64,000 nucleotides of DNA from CAYQUC01 sp964514215 (GCA_964514215.1 CAZEPW010000010.1:1-64000); one strand, 5' to 3'; positions 33,684-43,335 are shown, counted from the first letter of the stretch. Translations and numbers: made by a program. The notes: a model not told the origin generated them from the sequence alone.

Positions 33684-34454
33684 TTAAGAATCAAATAAAA
33701 TATGGTAATTTTGGGAGCTAATTTCAGCAATATGTTCGATCGTAGTATTTCTTAAATCAGCAATAAACTCAGCAACATGAATAACATTTTTAGGATGGTT
33801 ACTTTTTCCTCTATGAGGAATCGGTGCTAAATAAGGTGAATCTGTTTCAATTAATATTTTATCATCAGGCATTTTTCGAGCAACTTCTTGTATTTGAGCC
33901 GCATTTTTAAAGGTGACGATACCTGAAAAAGAGATATAAAAATTTAAATCCATTGATTTTTGAGCTATTTCCCAATCTTCTACAAAGCAATGCATCACAC
34001 CACCAACTTCACTTGCGGATTCTTCCGTTAAAATAGTAATGGTATCGTCTTTTGCATCTCGGCTATGAATGATAAGAGGTTTTTTAGTGATTTTTGCTGC
34101 GTTAATGTGATTTCTAAAACGATCACGTTGCCAGCTTAAATCGCCTTTATTATAAAAATAATCTAAACCTGTTTCACCAATGGCAACAACTTTTTCAGAC
34201 TTTGATAACGTCACCAAATCGTCAATTGTTGGTTCTTTGCCTTTGGTATCACAAGGATGCACTCCTACAGAAGCAGAGACATCAGGATATTTTTTTGCGA
34301 TAGTGATGACATCCTGAAAATGTTCAAGATCAATACAAACACATAAAAAATGATTCACCCCATTTTGACGAGCCAAATCTAATGCATGCGATAAATTTCC
34401 TTCAAACTCATCAAGATTAAGTCGATCAAGATGGCAATGTGAATCTATATACAT
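33684..34454 (-). CDS. tatD: TatD-family metal-dependent hydrolase/DNase
   Basis: 256 residues, TIM-barrel amidohydrolase. Metal ligands are visible as SHCHLD (5-10), GETGLDYF, LIIHSRDA, GVMHCF and the late ETDSPYLAP. Family members (YcfH/TatD) have 3'-exonuclease activity. The position at the end of the holB-pilZ-tatD series is the standard one for the ycfH-type member in gammaproteobacteria. It is separated from pilZ by 79 bases. E. coli ycfH is the positional equivalent. Confidence 0.9.
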   Translation of the reverse strand: MYIDSHCHLDRLNLDEFEGNLSHALDLARQNGVNHFLCVCIDLEHFQDVITIAKKYPDVSASVGVHPCDTKGKEPTIDDLVTLSKSEKVVAIGETGLDYFYNKGDLSWQRDRFRNHINAAKITKKPLIIHSRDAKDDTITILTEESASEVGGVMHCFVEDWEIAQKSMDLNFYISFSGIVTFKNAAQIQEVARKMPDDKILIETDSPYLAPIPHRGKSNHPKNVIHVAEFIADLRNTTIEHIAEISSQNYHILFDS

Positions 34455-34533
34455 AATATAGCTAACCTAAAATTAGTGAATTAGAATAAAACGTTGGAAT
34501 GATAACAAGATAAAACGTATAAAAAATAATGAT

Positions 34534-34887
34534 TTAAAGTGTATGAGTTTGTCTATCAGACTTCAATGCACCGGCAAGATAGGTTTCTATTTTTGTACGA
34601 GCGGCACCACCATCTTGTTCACTAAACTGCACGCCGATTCCAGCTGCGCGATTTCCCTGAGCCCCTTTTGGTGTAAACCAGATTATTTTACCGGCGACTG
34701 GTATTTTTTCCTTCTCATCCATAAGTGTTAATAACATGAATACTTCATCACCAATATTATATTGTTTATTTGTAGGAATAAATAAACCACCGTGTTTTAC
34801 AAACGGCATATAGGCAGCATATAAAGCACTTTTATCTTTAATTGTTAATGATAGTATTCCTTGTCTACCACCTGGTGCTGCTGCCAT
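34534..34887 (-). CDS. pilZ: PilZ-domain protein of the type IV pilus PilZ kind
   Basis: 117 residues, a single PilZ beta-barrel (about 9-95). The c-di-GMP ligands RxxxR and (D/N)xSxxG are not present: the second motif region reads VKHGGLFIPT. In this it resembles Pseudomonas PilZ, which does not bind c-di-GMP and acts with PilB and FimX in pilus assembly. The gene sits between holB and tatD, the same location as Pseudomonas pilZ, and directly abuts the holB stop. Other pilus genes are not in the window. Confidence 0.85.
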   Translation of the reverse strand: MAAAPGGRQGILSLTIKDKSALYAAYMPFVKHGGLFIPTNKQYNIGDEVFMLLTLMDEKEKIPVAGKIIWFTPKGAQGNRAAGIGVQFSEQDGGAARTKIETYLAGALKSDRQTHTL

Positions 34888-35916
34888 TTAACGTTTTCCC
34901 ATGCTGTTGGTTAATTTTTGCCATAAATTAAGGATATCTTCATATATTCCTAATATTGCTACATTTGACTGTATTTGATGTTTCGCTAATATAATCTTAT
35001 CCAAGATAACATATAAACCAGTGAAACTGACATTATTTGCTATATTTTGCAAACTATCACGATGAATATTATTAATTATTTTGGGGCTATTTTGCATGCT
35101 TTTTAATAAAATTAAATCACTTAAACAACTATATAAAGCATGTAACGGCACATTAATATCTATCTTTAACCAAGAATTAGCAACAATCATCGGATCTTCT
35201 GCCTTGTCTACTATTGCTAACAAACTATTGATTAACTTTTCATGCAGCTCGATATAATTTGTATCCGCCAACATCTTTGCTGTTAAAGGCGCATTATATG
35301 CAAACTCCAAATAAGAGCTTACTCTATTTTCACTAATATTTTGTGAATTTAACCACTGCTTCGAAGTTTCGATGTCCGGTAGTGCCATATTTATTAATTG
35401 GCAGCGGCTACGTATAGTGGCAGATAACTGTTGGATCTGATTACTAATTAATACAAAATAAGTATCCTGAGGCGGTTCTTCTAAAATTTTTAATAAAGCA
35501 TTTGAAGCATTGATATTCATTGCCTCCGCAGGATGAATTAGAATGACTTTAGCGATACCAAAATGTGTATGTAACATTGAAAAATCAATTAATTTACGAA
35601 TTTGATCAATTTTAATAGCATTACTTTTTTTATCTGTACGCTCATCAACTTCTAGAGTCACTTCACAAAAGTCAGGATGGCGTTCTATTTTACAATAACG
35701 ACATTTACCACAAGCTAAACCATTAGCAGTGGTATCTGAACATAACATTGCATTTTTAAATGCTACCGCAAATTGATATTTGCCGACACCTTTTGGACCA
35801 GATATTAATAATGCATGAGCAACTCGGTTATTTTTAGCGCCTTCACTTAACCTATTCCAAACATCTAATTGCCAAGGATATATTGTTTGATGTGTAGTTG
35901 AACCTTGAATATCCAT
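34888..35916 (-). CDS. holB: DNA polymerase III delta' subunit
   Basis: Clamp-loader subunit of the replicase. 342 residues. Domain I has a P-loop remnant SGPKGVGKYQFA (degenerate, as in delta'), a Zn module CGKCRYC with an upstream Cys, and SNQIQQLSATIRSRCQL containing the SRC arginine finger. The lid and C-terminal helical collar follow. It sits between tmk and pilZ with zero spacing on both sides (tmk stop to start, stop to pilZ start), as is usual in this cluster. Confidence 0.93.
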   Translation of the reverse strand: MDIQGSTTHQTIYPWQLDVWNRLSEGAKNNRVAHALLISGPKGVGKYQFAVAFKNAMLCSDTTANGLACGKCRYCKIERHPDFCEVTLEVDERTDKKSNAIKIDQIRKLIDFSMLHTHFGIAKVILIHPAEAMNINASNALLKILEEPPQDTYFVLISNQIQQLSATIRSRCQLINMALPDIETSKQWLNSQNISENRVSSYLEFAYNAPLTAKMLADTNYIELHEKLINSLLAIVDKAEDPMIVANSWLKIDINVPLHALYSCLSDLILLKSMQNSPKIINNIHRDSLQNIANNVSFTGLYVILDKIILAKHQIQSNVAILGIYEDILNLWQKLTNSMGKR

Positions 35917-36531
35917 TTAGAAAGAATCCAAAACAGTTGAAATTTGAATTTGCACGTCTTTTAAATTCTTACTTGCATCAATAATTTTGTATTGGGAAGT
36001 ATTTTCTAATGCAATCGTTCGATATGTTGCACGAACACGTTCGAAAAAATCTAATTTTTCTTGTTCAAAACGATCTGGCTTGCTTCTTGATGCTGCACGA
36101 GCCATTCCTAACTCAACAGGCATATCAAATAAAATAGTTAAATCTGGGCGTAATTGACCTTGAACCCAATTTTCTAAGATCTCTATTCGAGATATATCAA
36201 TACCACGACCACCGCCTTGATAAGCATAGGTAGCATCTGTAAAACGATCACATATTACCCAGCAACCATCATCTAATGCGGGTATAATTTTTTGCTGTAA
36301 ATGCTGTGCTCTAGCTGCAAACATTAATAGTAATTCAGAGTCGGAACATATTTTAGCTTGCTTTGGGTCCAGCATAATTTCACGCAGCATCTCACCTAAA
36401 TCAGTGCCACCCGGTTCTCTTGTAACAATATGCTTAATTTTTTTGTTTACCAGATAGTTTTTAATAAAGTCGATATTAGTGGTTTTGCCGACACCCTCAC
36501 CACCTTCAATAGTAATAAATTTACCACGCAT
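35917..36531 (-). CDS. tmk: Thymidylate kinase
   Basis: Phosphorylates dTMP to dTDP. 204 residues from ATG 36531, one base after the mltG stop; an ATG at 36555 inside mltG is rejected. P-loop FITIEGGEGVGKTTN, DRFTDATYAYQGGGRGI and a lid region RAASRSKPDRFEQE are present. AAAGGC in the mltG end serves as ribosome site. Length is close to E. coli Tmk (213). Confidence 0.95.
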   Translation of the reverse strand: MRGKFITIEGGEGVGKTTNIDFIKNYLVNKKIKHIVTREPGGTDLGEMLREIMLDPKQAKICSDSELLLMFAARAQHLQQKIIPALDDGCWVICDRFTDATYAYQGGGRGIDISRIEILENWVQGQLRPDLTILFDMPVELGMARAASRSKPDRFEQEKLDFFERVRATYRTIALENTSQYKIIDASKNLKDVQIQISTVLDSF

Positions 36532-36532
36532 T

Positions 36533-37591
36533 TTATTTGCCTTTATTTGCATCATACGAAGAAAAACTTTTTTTCTTACCTTTTAATTGGTACTTTATAA
36601 CAGCATTATTGTGTTCTTTTAAATTAGATGAAAAATAATGACTACCATCGCCTCGAGCAACAAAATACAAACTATCGCTATCATCTGGGTGTAATGTTGA
36701 AAAAATAGCGTCTCGACCCGGCATCGCTATTGGAGTTGGCGGTAAGCCATGACGACGATAAGTATTATAAGGTGTTTTTTGTTTTAGATCTGTACGCCGA
36801 ATATTACCTTTGTATCTCTCCCCCATGCCATAAATAACAGTAGGGTCACTTTGTAAGCGCATATTCGTTTGTAACCTGCGAACAAATACTCCTGCTATTT
36901 TTTTTCGTTCACTAACTTTTCCTGTTTCTTTTTCCACGATAGATGCCAAAGTTAAAGCCTCATAAGGCGATGAAAGAGGCAAACCAACCTTACGATTTGG
37001 CCATTCCTTTTCTAAGTAGGTTAACATTGAAGAATAGGCTCGTTTTAAAAACGCAATATCAGTAGTACCTCGAGGAAAAAAATAGGTATCTGGAAGAAAA
37101 CGTCCTTCATAATGCACACCAGTTAAACCTAATTTAGACATTATTTCAGCTTTACTCAAATCTTCGATGGTATGCTTGAGTATTTTATTATCATTTACGG
37201 CTTTAATCAGTTGAGAAAAATCCCAACCTTCAATAATAGTAAAACTATAAGAAATAACTTTATGGCTTACTAATATGGCTAAAAGTTGCTTAGGAGTACT
37301 GTCAAATGGGATATTATATTCACCAACGCGAATTTTATCTGCGGTACCGGAAAATCGTGCATGCCATAATAGATACTGTGTATTGCTTATAATATTTTTA
37401 TTCTTTAAGTCATTAGCAATTCGAATTAAAGTCATACCAGATTTGATATTGTAAGTTAAACCTTGTTTAGAAATATTAATTGGAGTATTTAAAAAACTAT
37501 TATAGTTCCAAACTTGCCACACAATGACAACGCCAATTAAGCTAATAATAAATAAAATTAATTTAACTATTTTAGTTTTTATACTACTCAT
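36533..37591 (-). CDS. mltG: Endolytic murein transglycosylase MltG
   Basis: Inner-membrane lytic transglycosylase that cuts nascent peptidoglycan strands and sets glycan length. 352 residues with an N-terminal membrane helix (LILFIISLIGVVIVWQVW), a LysM-like region (ITYNIKSGMTLIRIANDL type) and the YceG catalytic part with SIVEKETGKVSERKKIAGVF, whose first Glu is the predicted catalytic acid, and RLQSDPTVIYG. I chose ATG 37591, which overlaps the pabC stop by 8 bases in the same way pabC overlaps pabB; ATG 37603 is possible and would add 4 residues. Confidence 0.92.
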   Translation of the reverse strand: MSSIKTKIVKLILFIISLIGVVIVWQVWNYNSFLNTPINISKQGLTYNIKSGMTLIRIANDLKNKNIISNTQYLLWHARFSGTADKIRVGEYNIPFDSTPKQLLAILVSHKVISYSFTIIEGWDFSQLIKAVNDNKILKHTIEDLSKAEIMSKLGLTGVHYEGRFLPDTYFFPRGTTDIAFLKRAYSSMLTYLEKEWPNRKVGLPLSSPYEALTLASIVEKETGKVSERKKIAGVFVRRLQTNMRLQSDPTVIYGMGERYKGNIRRTDLKQKTPYNTYRRHGLPPTPIAMPGRDAIFSTLHPDDSDSLYFVARGDGSHYFSSNLKEHNNAVIKYQLKGKKKSFSSYDANKGK

Positions 37592-38390
37592 TATATTCAA
37601 CATTTAACAATTTCATGATTTTTCTAGTTATAGGGAAATTCGTGTATATTCTCTCATTTAATTTCGAGACTGGCCATATTCCTATAATGCTATTCGTTAA
37701 AAATATTTCATCTGCATTTAATAATATCTTATATGGCACTAACTGAATATTAATTTTTAATTGAGTATCCAAAGCGCGTTTAATGACTTGCTCTCGCATA
37801 ACACCCGAAACACCACATAACTCTAAACTTGGAGTGAAAATTTGTTTATCTTTCACTATAAATACATTACTGCTGGTCGCTTCAATCACATTATTATCTG
37901 AGTCACATAAGATTCCTTCGATAAACTCACTACTTATCAACTCCATTTTAGCGATTATATTTTCTAATCGGTTTAAATGCTTCATTCCTGCTAAACAAGG
38001 TTGTTGAGCTAAAACAAGGTCACATTTCTTAACAAAAACACCATTTTTCCAGTTAGAATTACTGTAATTCGGCCAAGGATATTGTAGGATTAAATATGTT
38101 GCTTTCATGTTATCGGGTATTGAATAACCTCTGCCACCACTCCCTCGTGTAACAATTAGTTTAATAATGCCTTTATTAATTTTTTTAGCTTCGTTAATTA
38201 TCTCTTGTGTTATGTTAGAAAAATCCACATTAATGAATTTTAATTTATTACAACTTTCTTTTAGACGATTAATATGCTCGGTTAATAGCTCAGCTTGCCC
38301 CGATTTAATGGCTATGGTTTCAAATAGACCATCACCATAGTGTAAGCCACGATCTAATTGTAATTGAGATGTTGTTAAAGAATTAATCAT
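37584..38390 (-). CDS. pabC: Aminodeoxychorismate lyase
   Basis: PLP fold-type IV enzyme that releases pyruvate from 4-amino-4-deoxychorismate to give p-aminobenzoate for folate. 268 residues. N-terminal LDRGLHYGDGLFETI, the middle GSGGRGYSIP, and ATSSNVFIVKDKQIFTPSLELCGVSGVMREQVI are family motifs. It overlaps pabB by 8 bases (ATGATTAA), so the two p-aminobenzoate genes are coupled. The position between the fab genes and mltG matches E. coli. Confidence 0.92.
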   Translation of the reverse strand: MINSLTTSQLQLDRGLHYGDGLFETIAIKSGQAELLTEHINRLKESCNKLKFINVDFSNITQEIINEAKKINKGIIKLIVTRGSGGRGYSIPDNMKATYLILQYPWPNYSNSNWKNGVFVKKCDLVLAQQPCLAGMKHLNRLENIIAKMELISSEFIEGILCDSDNNVIEATSSNVFIVKDKQIFTPSLELCGVSGVMREQVIKRALDTQLKINIQLVPYKILLNADEIFLTNSIIGIWPVSKLNERIYTNFPITRKIMKLLNVEYNE

Positions 38391-39798
38391 AAATAGCCAG
38401 TAATAATCCTTTTGCTTTATTTCGAGTTTCTTCTAACTCATTGTCTGGAACAGAATCATTCACGATTCCGGCACCAGTTCTAAAGCTTAGGTTAGCGTTT
38501 TTTTGTTCGATAGTTCTAATTAATATATTTAAATCCATATCGCCATTATTATTTAAATATCCCATCGAGCCAGTATAAGCGTTACGGGCTTTATCTTCTA
38601 GCTCATGGATAATTTCCATACATCGAACTTTTGGACAACCCGTTATACTACCGCCGGGAAAGACCGATTTAATAATTTGTCCAGGGGTCACATTCGTTTT
38701 TAACTCACCTTTTATATTCGATATAATATGGTGTACGTGTGCCAATGATTCCAATGCCATTAACTCAGTTAATCTTATTGAGCCAGGCTTGCAAATTTTT
38801 CCCAAATCATTACGCTCCATATCAACCAGCATAATATGTTCTGCTTTTTCTTTGGGGTGGTTTAATAAATTAAGGGCTAATTCAGCATCTTTATACTTAT
38901 CGGTAACACGTTTAGAAGTGCCGGCTATTGGCCTTGTTTGTATTTTTCGATTTTTGATTTGTATCAATCGCTCAGGTGAAGAGCTTATGATGTTTAACGC
39001 TTCAAACGCAATAATGCCTGAAAATGCAGATGGATTTTTTATTGTTAAATTTCGATATAACTCGGCAGGTTCAAGTTCTTTTTTTAGTGATATATTCCAT
39101 TCTCTAGACAAATTAGCTTGAAAAATATCACCATTATAAATATATTTTTTCACTTGTTTTATTTTTTCTAAAAAAATATCAGATGGTTCTTCTATAGCAG
39201 AATCAATGATACTTTTAAATTTAGCTTGAAATGGTAATGTATCACTATGCACGCTGAAAAAATCACTTTTCAAATCTAATATATTATTTTTAAAACTATT
39301 TTCAGATATCAGGTAGCTTATATTTTTTTTTCGATCATAAATAATAGCTGATGGAATCCGTACAGCCACAGCGATATCCTGTCCATTTAATACAATATGT
39401 GTTTTAACTTTATCTTCTATTTGTCCCAATAATTCATAGCTTAAGTATAAAAACCAGCCACCGGAAAAAGGCAACTCTAAATCATTTTTAGTCGTTTGAT
39501 TATTTAAAAATACTTGATCCAGTTGCTCTAAAAAATTATCATTTTCACATTGCTTACCATCAAAATATAGTTTGAAATTGTTTTTTAAAACTAAAGCATT
39601 TTGCGGAAAAGCAAATAATATATCGAAGCGGGAATTTTTATTTTGATTTGAAGTGCTTTGAAGAAGAAAGGGATAGCGTTTTTTATTGCTTGTGTGCAAA
39701 GCTAATAAATCAGTGCATCCTTTATAAGTGACTACTGATAATTTATTAGTAGTGGAAGTAGTTACACTTCCACTATTGTCACGATTTTTTGAAACCAT
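38383..39798 (-). CDS. pabB: Aminodeoxychorismate synthase component I
   Basis: Chorismate-binding enzyme of 471 residues that aminates chorismate to 4-amino-4-deoxychorismate, with ammonia from a PabA glutaminase. Key motifs: FSGIIAFEALNIISSSPERLIQI, RPIAGTSKR, LVDMERNDLGKICKPGS, and FPGGSITGCPKVRCMEII. The Lys/Pro-Ile-Ala-Gly-Thr region reads PIAGT as in PabB, whereas TrpE has a different substrate-tail context. It lies 7 bases after fabF and overlaps pabC. The E. coli cluster lacks pabB here. No pabA was found in the window; a glutaminase encoded elsewhere is expected. Confidence 0.9.
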   Translation of the reverse strand: MVSKNRDNSGSVTTSTTNKLSVVTYKGCTDLLALHTSNKKRYPFLLQSTSNQNKNSRFDILFAFPQNALVLKNNFKLYFDGKQCENDNFLEQLDQVFLNNQTTKNDLELPFSGGWFLYLSYELLGQIEDKVKTHIVLNGQDIAVAVRIPSAIIYDRKKNISYLISENSFKNNILDLKSDFFSVHSDTLPFQAKFKSIIDSAIEEPSDIFLEKIKQVKKYIYNGDIFQANLSREWNISLKKELEPAELYRNLTIKNPSAFSGIIAFEALNIISSSPERLIQIKNRKIQTRPIAGTSKRVTDKYKDAELALNLLNHPKEKAEHIMLVDMERNDLGKICKPGSIRLTELMALESLAHVHHIISNIKGELKTNVTPGQIIKSVFPGGSITGCPKVRCMEIIHELEDKARNAYTGSMGYLNNNGDMDLNILIRTIEQKNANLSFRTGAGIVNDSVPDNELEETRNKAKGLLLAIYD

Positions 39799-39805
39799 AA
39801 CGACA

Positions 39806-41050
39806 TCAATCAGTAAATTTCTCTAAAATTATTGTTCCATTTGTTCCACCAAAGCCAAATGAATTAGATAAAGCGATATCAATTTTCATTTCTCGTGCAC
39901 CATCAGTTATAAAATCAAGATCACAAGCCGGATCTTGGTTTTCAATATTAATGGTTGGCGGAGCAACTTGATTTTGAATTGCTAATGCGGTAAAAATTGC
40001 CTCTATGCCGCCAGCTGCACCTAATAAGTGGCCTGTCATTGATTTGGTGGAACTAATAGCTAGTTTTTTTGCATGCCCACCAAATGCATTTTTCATTGCA
40101 CTCACTTCCGCAATATCACCTGCAGGCGTAGAAGTTCCGTGTGCATTGATATAGTCTACCGCATTAGATGGTTGTTTGGCATTATATAAAGCTAGCTCCA
40201 TGCAGCGTTTAGCACCATCACCATCTTTTGTTGGTGAAGTCATGTGATAAGCATCGCCACTCATACCATAACCTGTAACCTCGGCATAAATTGTAGCGCC
40301 TCGTGCTTTTGCATGCTCTAGTTCTTCAATGACAACAACACCGGCACCATCACTCAAAACAAAACCATCACGATCAACATCCCAAGGACGACTTGCTGTT
40401 TGTGGATCGTCGTTTCGAGTTGATAACGCTCTAGCAGCGCTAAAACCACCAAGCCCCGTTGGTGAAGTGGCCATCTCTGCGCCACCAGCAAGCATAACAT
40501 CAGCGTCGCCATATTCTATAATTCGTGCTGCATCACCAATACTGTGTGTTGCGGTGGCACATGCTGTTGACAAAGCTATATTTGGTCCTTTAAGACCAAA
40601 CATGATAGAGACATTACCTGAAACCATATTAATAATATTCGCTGGGACAAAAAATGGTGAAATTTTTCGAGGGCCTGATTTAAGAAAGATTTGATTGCCT
40701 TTTTCTATTCCGGGTAAGCCGCCAATACCTGAACCAATTGCAACACCAATACGATGAGCATTCTTTTCAGTAACTTCTATACCAGAATCAGTTAAAGCTT
40801 CTTTACTTGCAGCAATCCCATAATGAATAAAAGTATCCATTCGGCGTGCTTCTTTAACAGATAAAACAGTAGCGACATCAAAATCTTTAATCGAACCACC
40901 AAAGGTTGTGTTAAAACCCGTGGTATCAAAATGCGTTATTTGATTTATTCCACTTTTTCCTGCAAGAATATTTTCCCAACTGGATTTTACATCCAAACCT
41001 ACTGGTGAAACCATGCCCATTCCAGTTATTACAACACGCCTTTTACTCAA
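39806..41050 (-). CDS. fabF: 3-oxoacyl-[ACP] synthase II
   Basis: Condensing enzyme that elongates acyl-ACP with malonyl-ACP. 414 residues. Nucleophile C164 in LSTACATATHS, first active-site His in INAHGTSTPAGD and second in TGHLLGAAGG, plus NSFGFGGTNG at the C-terminus. FabF makes the 16:1 to 18:1 step, which fits a cell that modifies unsaturated lipids with cfa. Downstream of acpP with a terminator in between. Confidence 0.95.
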   Translation of the reverse strand: MSKRRVVITGMGMVSPVGLDVKSSWENILAGKSGINQITHFDTTGFNTTFGGSIKDFDVATVLSVKEARRMDTFIHYGIAASKEALTDSGIEVTEKNAHRIGVAIGSGIGGLPGIEKGNQIFLKSGPRKISPFFVPANIINMVSGNVSIMFGLKGPNIALSTACATATHSIGDAARIIEYGDADVMLAGGAEMATSPTGLGGFSAARALSTRNDDPQTASRPWDVDRDGFVLSDGAGVVVIEELEHAKARGATIYAEVTGYGMSGDAYHMTSPTKDGDGAKRCMELALYNAKQPSNAVDYINAHGTSTPAGDIAEVSAMKNAFGGHAKKLAISSTKSMTGHLLGAAGGIEAIFTALAIQNQVAPPTINIENQDPACDLDFITDGAREMKIDIALSNSFGFGGTNGTIILEKFTD

Positions 41051-41104
41051 AATGTGATCCTCAATACTTAAATTTTTGAATTAAATTTTAAACGCTAGCA
41101 ACGT

Positions 41105-41137
41105 AAAAAGCCGCGAAACACAATTATGTTTGCGGCT
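41105..41137 (-). terminator. Rho-independent terminator/attenuator between acpP and fabF
   Basis: On the minus strand AGCCGC pairs with GCGGCT (41132-41137 with 41109-41114) and the stem continues AAACA/TGTTT with one bulged base; five T follow at 41109-41105. It lies 83 bases after the acpP stop and 55 bases before the fabF start. It should reduce transcription into fabF and downstream genes, keeping ACP the most abundant product. Confidence 0.8.
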
Positions 41138-41219
41138 AATTTACTCAAGTTTTTATTAGAAACTAGAAACTTAGAAACTAATATACTGATATTCAAATTC
41201 AGAACTACTAAGAAAAAAC

Positions 41220-41456
41220 TTAGCTCGAGTGATTATTAATGAAGTTTACAGCTTCTTTAACAGTCGTTATTTTCTCAGCTTCTTCATCAGGAATTTCAGT
41301 TTCAAATTCTTCTTCCAATGCCATCACCAATTCGACGGTATCTAGTGAATCAGCACCTAAATCATCAACAAATGATGCTTCATTAGTTACTTCTTCTTCT
41401 TTAACACCAAGTTGTTCTATCACTATTTTCTTGACTCGTTCTTCGATACTGCTCAT
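41220..41456 (-). CDS. acpP: Acyl carrier protein
   Basis: 78-residue acidic four-helix protein that carries acyl chains on phosphopantetheine. The attachment site is S37 in DDLGADSLDTVELVMALEEEF. AGGA lies before the ATG. It is located between fabG and fabF as in E. coli and followed by a strong terminator on the same strand. Confidence 0.97.
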   Translation of the reverse strand: MSSIEERVKKIVIEQLGVKEEEVTNEASFVDDLGADSLDTVELVMALEEEFETEIPDEEAEKITTVKEAVNFINNHSS

Positions 41457-41611
41457 GTCAGTATATTCCTCCGGTAATCATTTGGGTCGGTATTGTATTG
41501 AAAACTAGAATGAAATTCTACTATCAAAACAAACTTTACCTATAATTTTCTTAGTTAAAATAAAATCCAATAAAATCAATACTATATAATATTGTATTAT
41601 ATCAGAATTGT

Positions 41612-42376
41612 TTAGTTCATGTACATCCCACCGTTCACATGAATCGTTTCACCTGTTATGTAGTTTGCATCGGCTGAGGCTAAAAAAGCGACTGTTTTTG
41701 CTACTTCCTCTGTTGCGCCAAGACGAACAAGTGGTATTTGCTGTAATAATGCCGTACGCTGCTCTTCTGGCAACTCTCGCGTCATATCGGTATCAATAAA
41801 GCCAGGAGCGACGACATTTATTGTAATGCCCCGACTACCGACTTCCCTTGCTAATGACTTGCTAAAACCTATTACACCCGCTTTTGCTGCTGAGTAATTT
41901 GTTTGCCCCGGGTTTCCAGAAACGCCTACTACAGATGCAATACTGATAATTTTACCACGCTTAGCTTTCATCATTGGACGAAGACATGCTTTTGACATGC
42001 GATAAATGGAACTTAGGTTGGTGTTGATAATATCATCCCATTCATCAACCTTCATCCTCATTAACAGGTTATCACGTGTTATACCGGCATTATTGACTAA
42101 TATTGACGGCGCAGAATATTGTTCTGTTACCGCCTTTAGTATGTCGTTAACGCTATCTGCATCGGTAACATCTAAGGCCATACCGCAGCCATTAATATTC
42201 TTTTCTTTCAAATAATTACTGATACTATCTGAACCATTTTCTGAAGTAGCTGTGCCAATTATAGTAGCACCTCGTGAACCTAATTCAAGCGCTATCGCTT
42301 GGCCAATGCCGCGACTAGCACCTGTAATTAAAACTACTTCATTCGATAGATTTTGTGGCAATGTATCTTTGCTCAT
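41612..42376 (-). CDS. fabG: 3-oxoacyl-[ACP] reductase
   Basis: NADPH-dependent SDR enzyme of fatty-acid elongation. 254 residues, slightly longer than E. coli FabG (244). TGASRGIGQAIA cofactor loop near 17, NNAGITRDNLL, the catalytic Ser in SIASVVG and Tyr-x-x-x-Lys in YSAAKAG, and C-terminal TGETIHVNGGMYM. 23 bases after fabD. The gap to acpP is 155 bases and probably includes an acpP promoter. Confidence 0.96.
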   Translation of the reverse strand: MSKDTLPQNLSNEVVLITGASRGIGQAIALELGSRGATIIGTATSENGSDSISNYLKEKNINGCGMALDVTDADSVNDILKAVTEQYSAPSILVNNAGITRDNLLMRMKVDEWDDIINTNLSSIYRMSKACLRPMMKAKRGKIISIASVVGVSGNPGQTNYSAAKAGVIGFSKSLAREVGSRGITINVVAPGFIDTDMTRELPEEQRTALLQQIPLVRLGATEEVAKTVAFLASADANYITGETIHVNGGMYMN

Positions 42377-42399
42377 AGAATTTCCTTTTAGTATCAGCT

Positions 42400-43335
42400 T
42401 TATTCATTAATAAAAGCTATTGCTTTATCTAAGCTAGATTTGTCATAAAGCGCGGCACATGATAATGACTTATTTATACGTTTGACTAAACCAGTCAACA
42501 CTTTGCCGGGGCCACACTCAATTAATTTAGTACTGCCCGATTTAGCAATTGCATTCACGGAATCTACCCACAGAACGGGTTGATAAAGTTGACTCGTTAA
42601 TGCATCTCTAATCTGTTTTACTTCTGAATAATGTTGAACATCAACATTATGAATGACTGGCGTATCGGGTGTTTTAAATTCTATCGATGATAATACTTCG
42701 GCTAATTTTTCCGCAGCAGGTTTCATTAACGCACAGTGTGATGGAACGCTAACGGGTAACAATAAAGCACGTTTAGCACCCGAGTCTTTGGCTCTAGTGA
42801 TAGCCCTATCTACCGCAGCTTTATTTCCTGCGATAACAACTTGACCGGGAGAATTGAAATTAACCGCGCTAACAATTTCTCCTTGCGCGCTATCTTCACA
42901 TACTTTAATAACAACATCATTATCAAGCCCAAGGATAGCAGCCATTGCACCAATTCCAACTGGAACAGCTTCTTGCATTAATCGAGCTCGCTCGGCAACT
43001 AATTTAATCGCATCATCAAATTGTAAACTATTTGCAGCAACTAAAGCAGTATATTCACCTAAACTATGACCAGCAAACGATGCCGGTGATGTGGATTCAT
43101 GTTGCTGCCATACTCGCCAACAAGCAATACCCGCCGCAAGCATGGCAGGTTGAGTGACAGTCGTTTCATTTAGTTTTTCAATGGGGCCATCTTTTACAAC
43201 AGACCATAAATCATAAGATAATACTTCAGATGCTTGATCAAATGTTTCTTTGACAACTGAAAATTCATCAGCCAGTGTTGCTAGCATTGCAACTGATTGA
43301 GAACCTTGACCTGGAAAAACGATGGAAAATGACAT
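42400..43335 (-). CDS. fabD: Malonyl-CoA:ACP transacylase
   Basis: Loads malonyl groups onto ACP. 311 residues. FPGQGSQ at 7-13, nucleophile S91 in AGHSLGEYTALVA, catalytic His in VPSHCALM, and the late GPGKVLTGLVKRI are present. It is 34 bases after fabH on the same strand. Confidence 0.96.
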   Translation of the reverse strand: MSFSIVFPGQGSQSVAMLATLADEFSVVKETFDQASEVLSYDLWSVVKDGPIEKLNETTVTQPAMLAAGIACWRVWQQHESTSPASFAGHSLGEYTALVAANSLQFDDAIKLVAERARLMQEAVPVGIGAMAAILGLDNDVVIKVCEDSAQGEIVSAVNFNSPGQVVIAGNKAAVDRAITRAKDSGAKRALLLPVSVPSHCALMKPAAEKLAEVLSSIEFKTPDTPVIHNVDVQHYSEVKQIRDALTSQLYQPVLWVDSVNAIAKSGSTKLIECGPGKVLTGLVKRINKSLSCAALYDKSSLDKAIAFINE

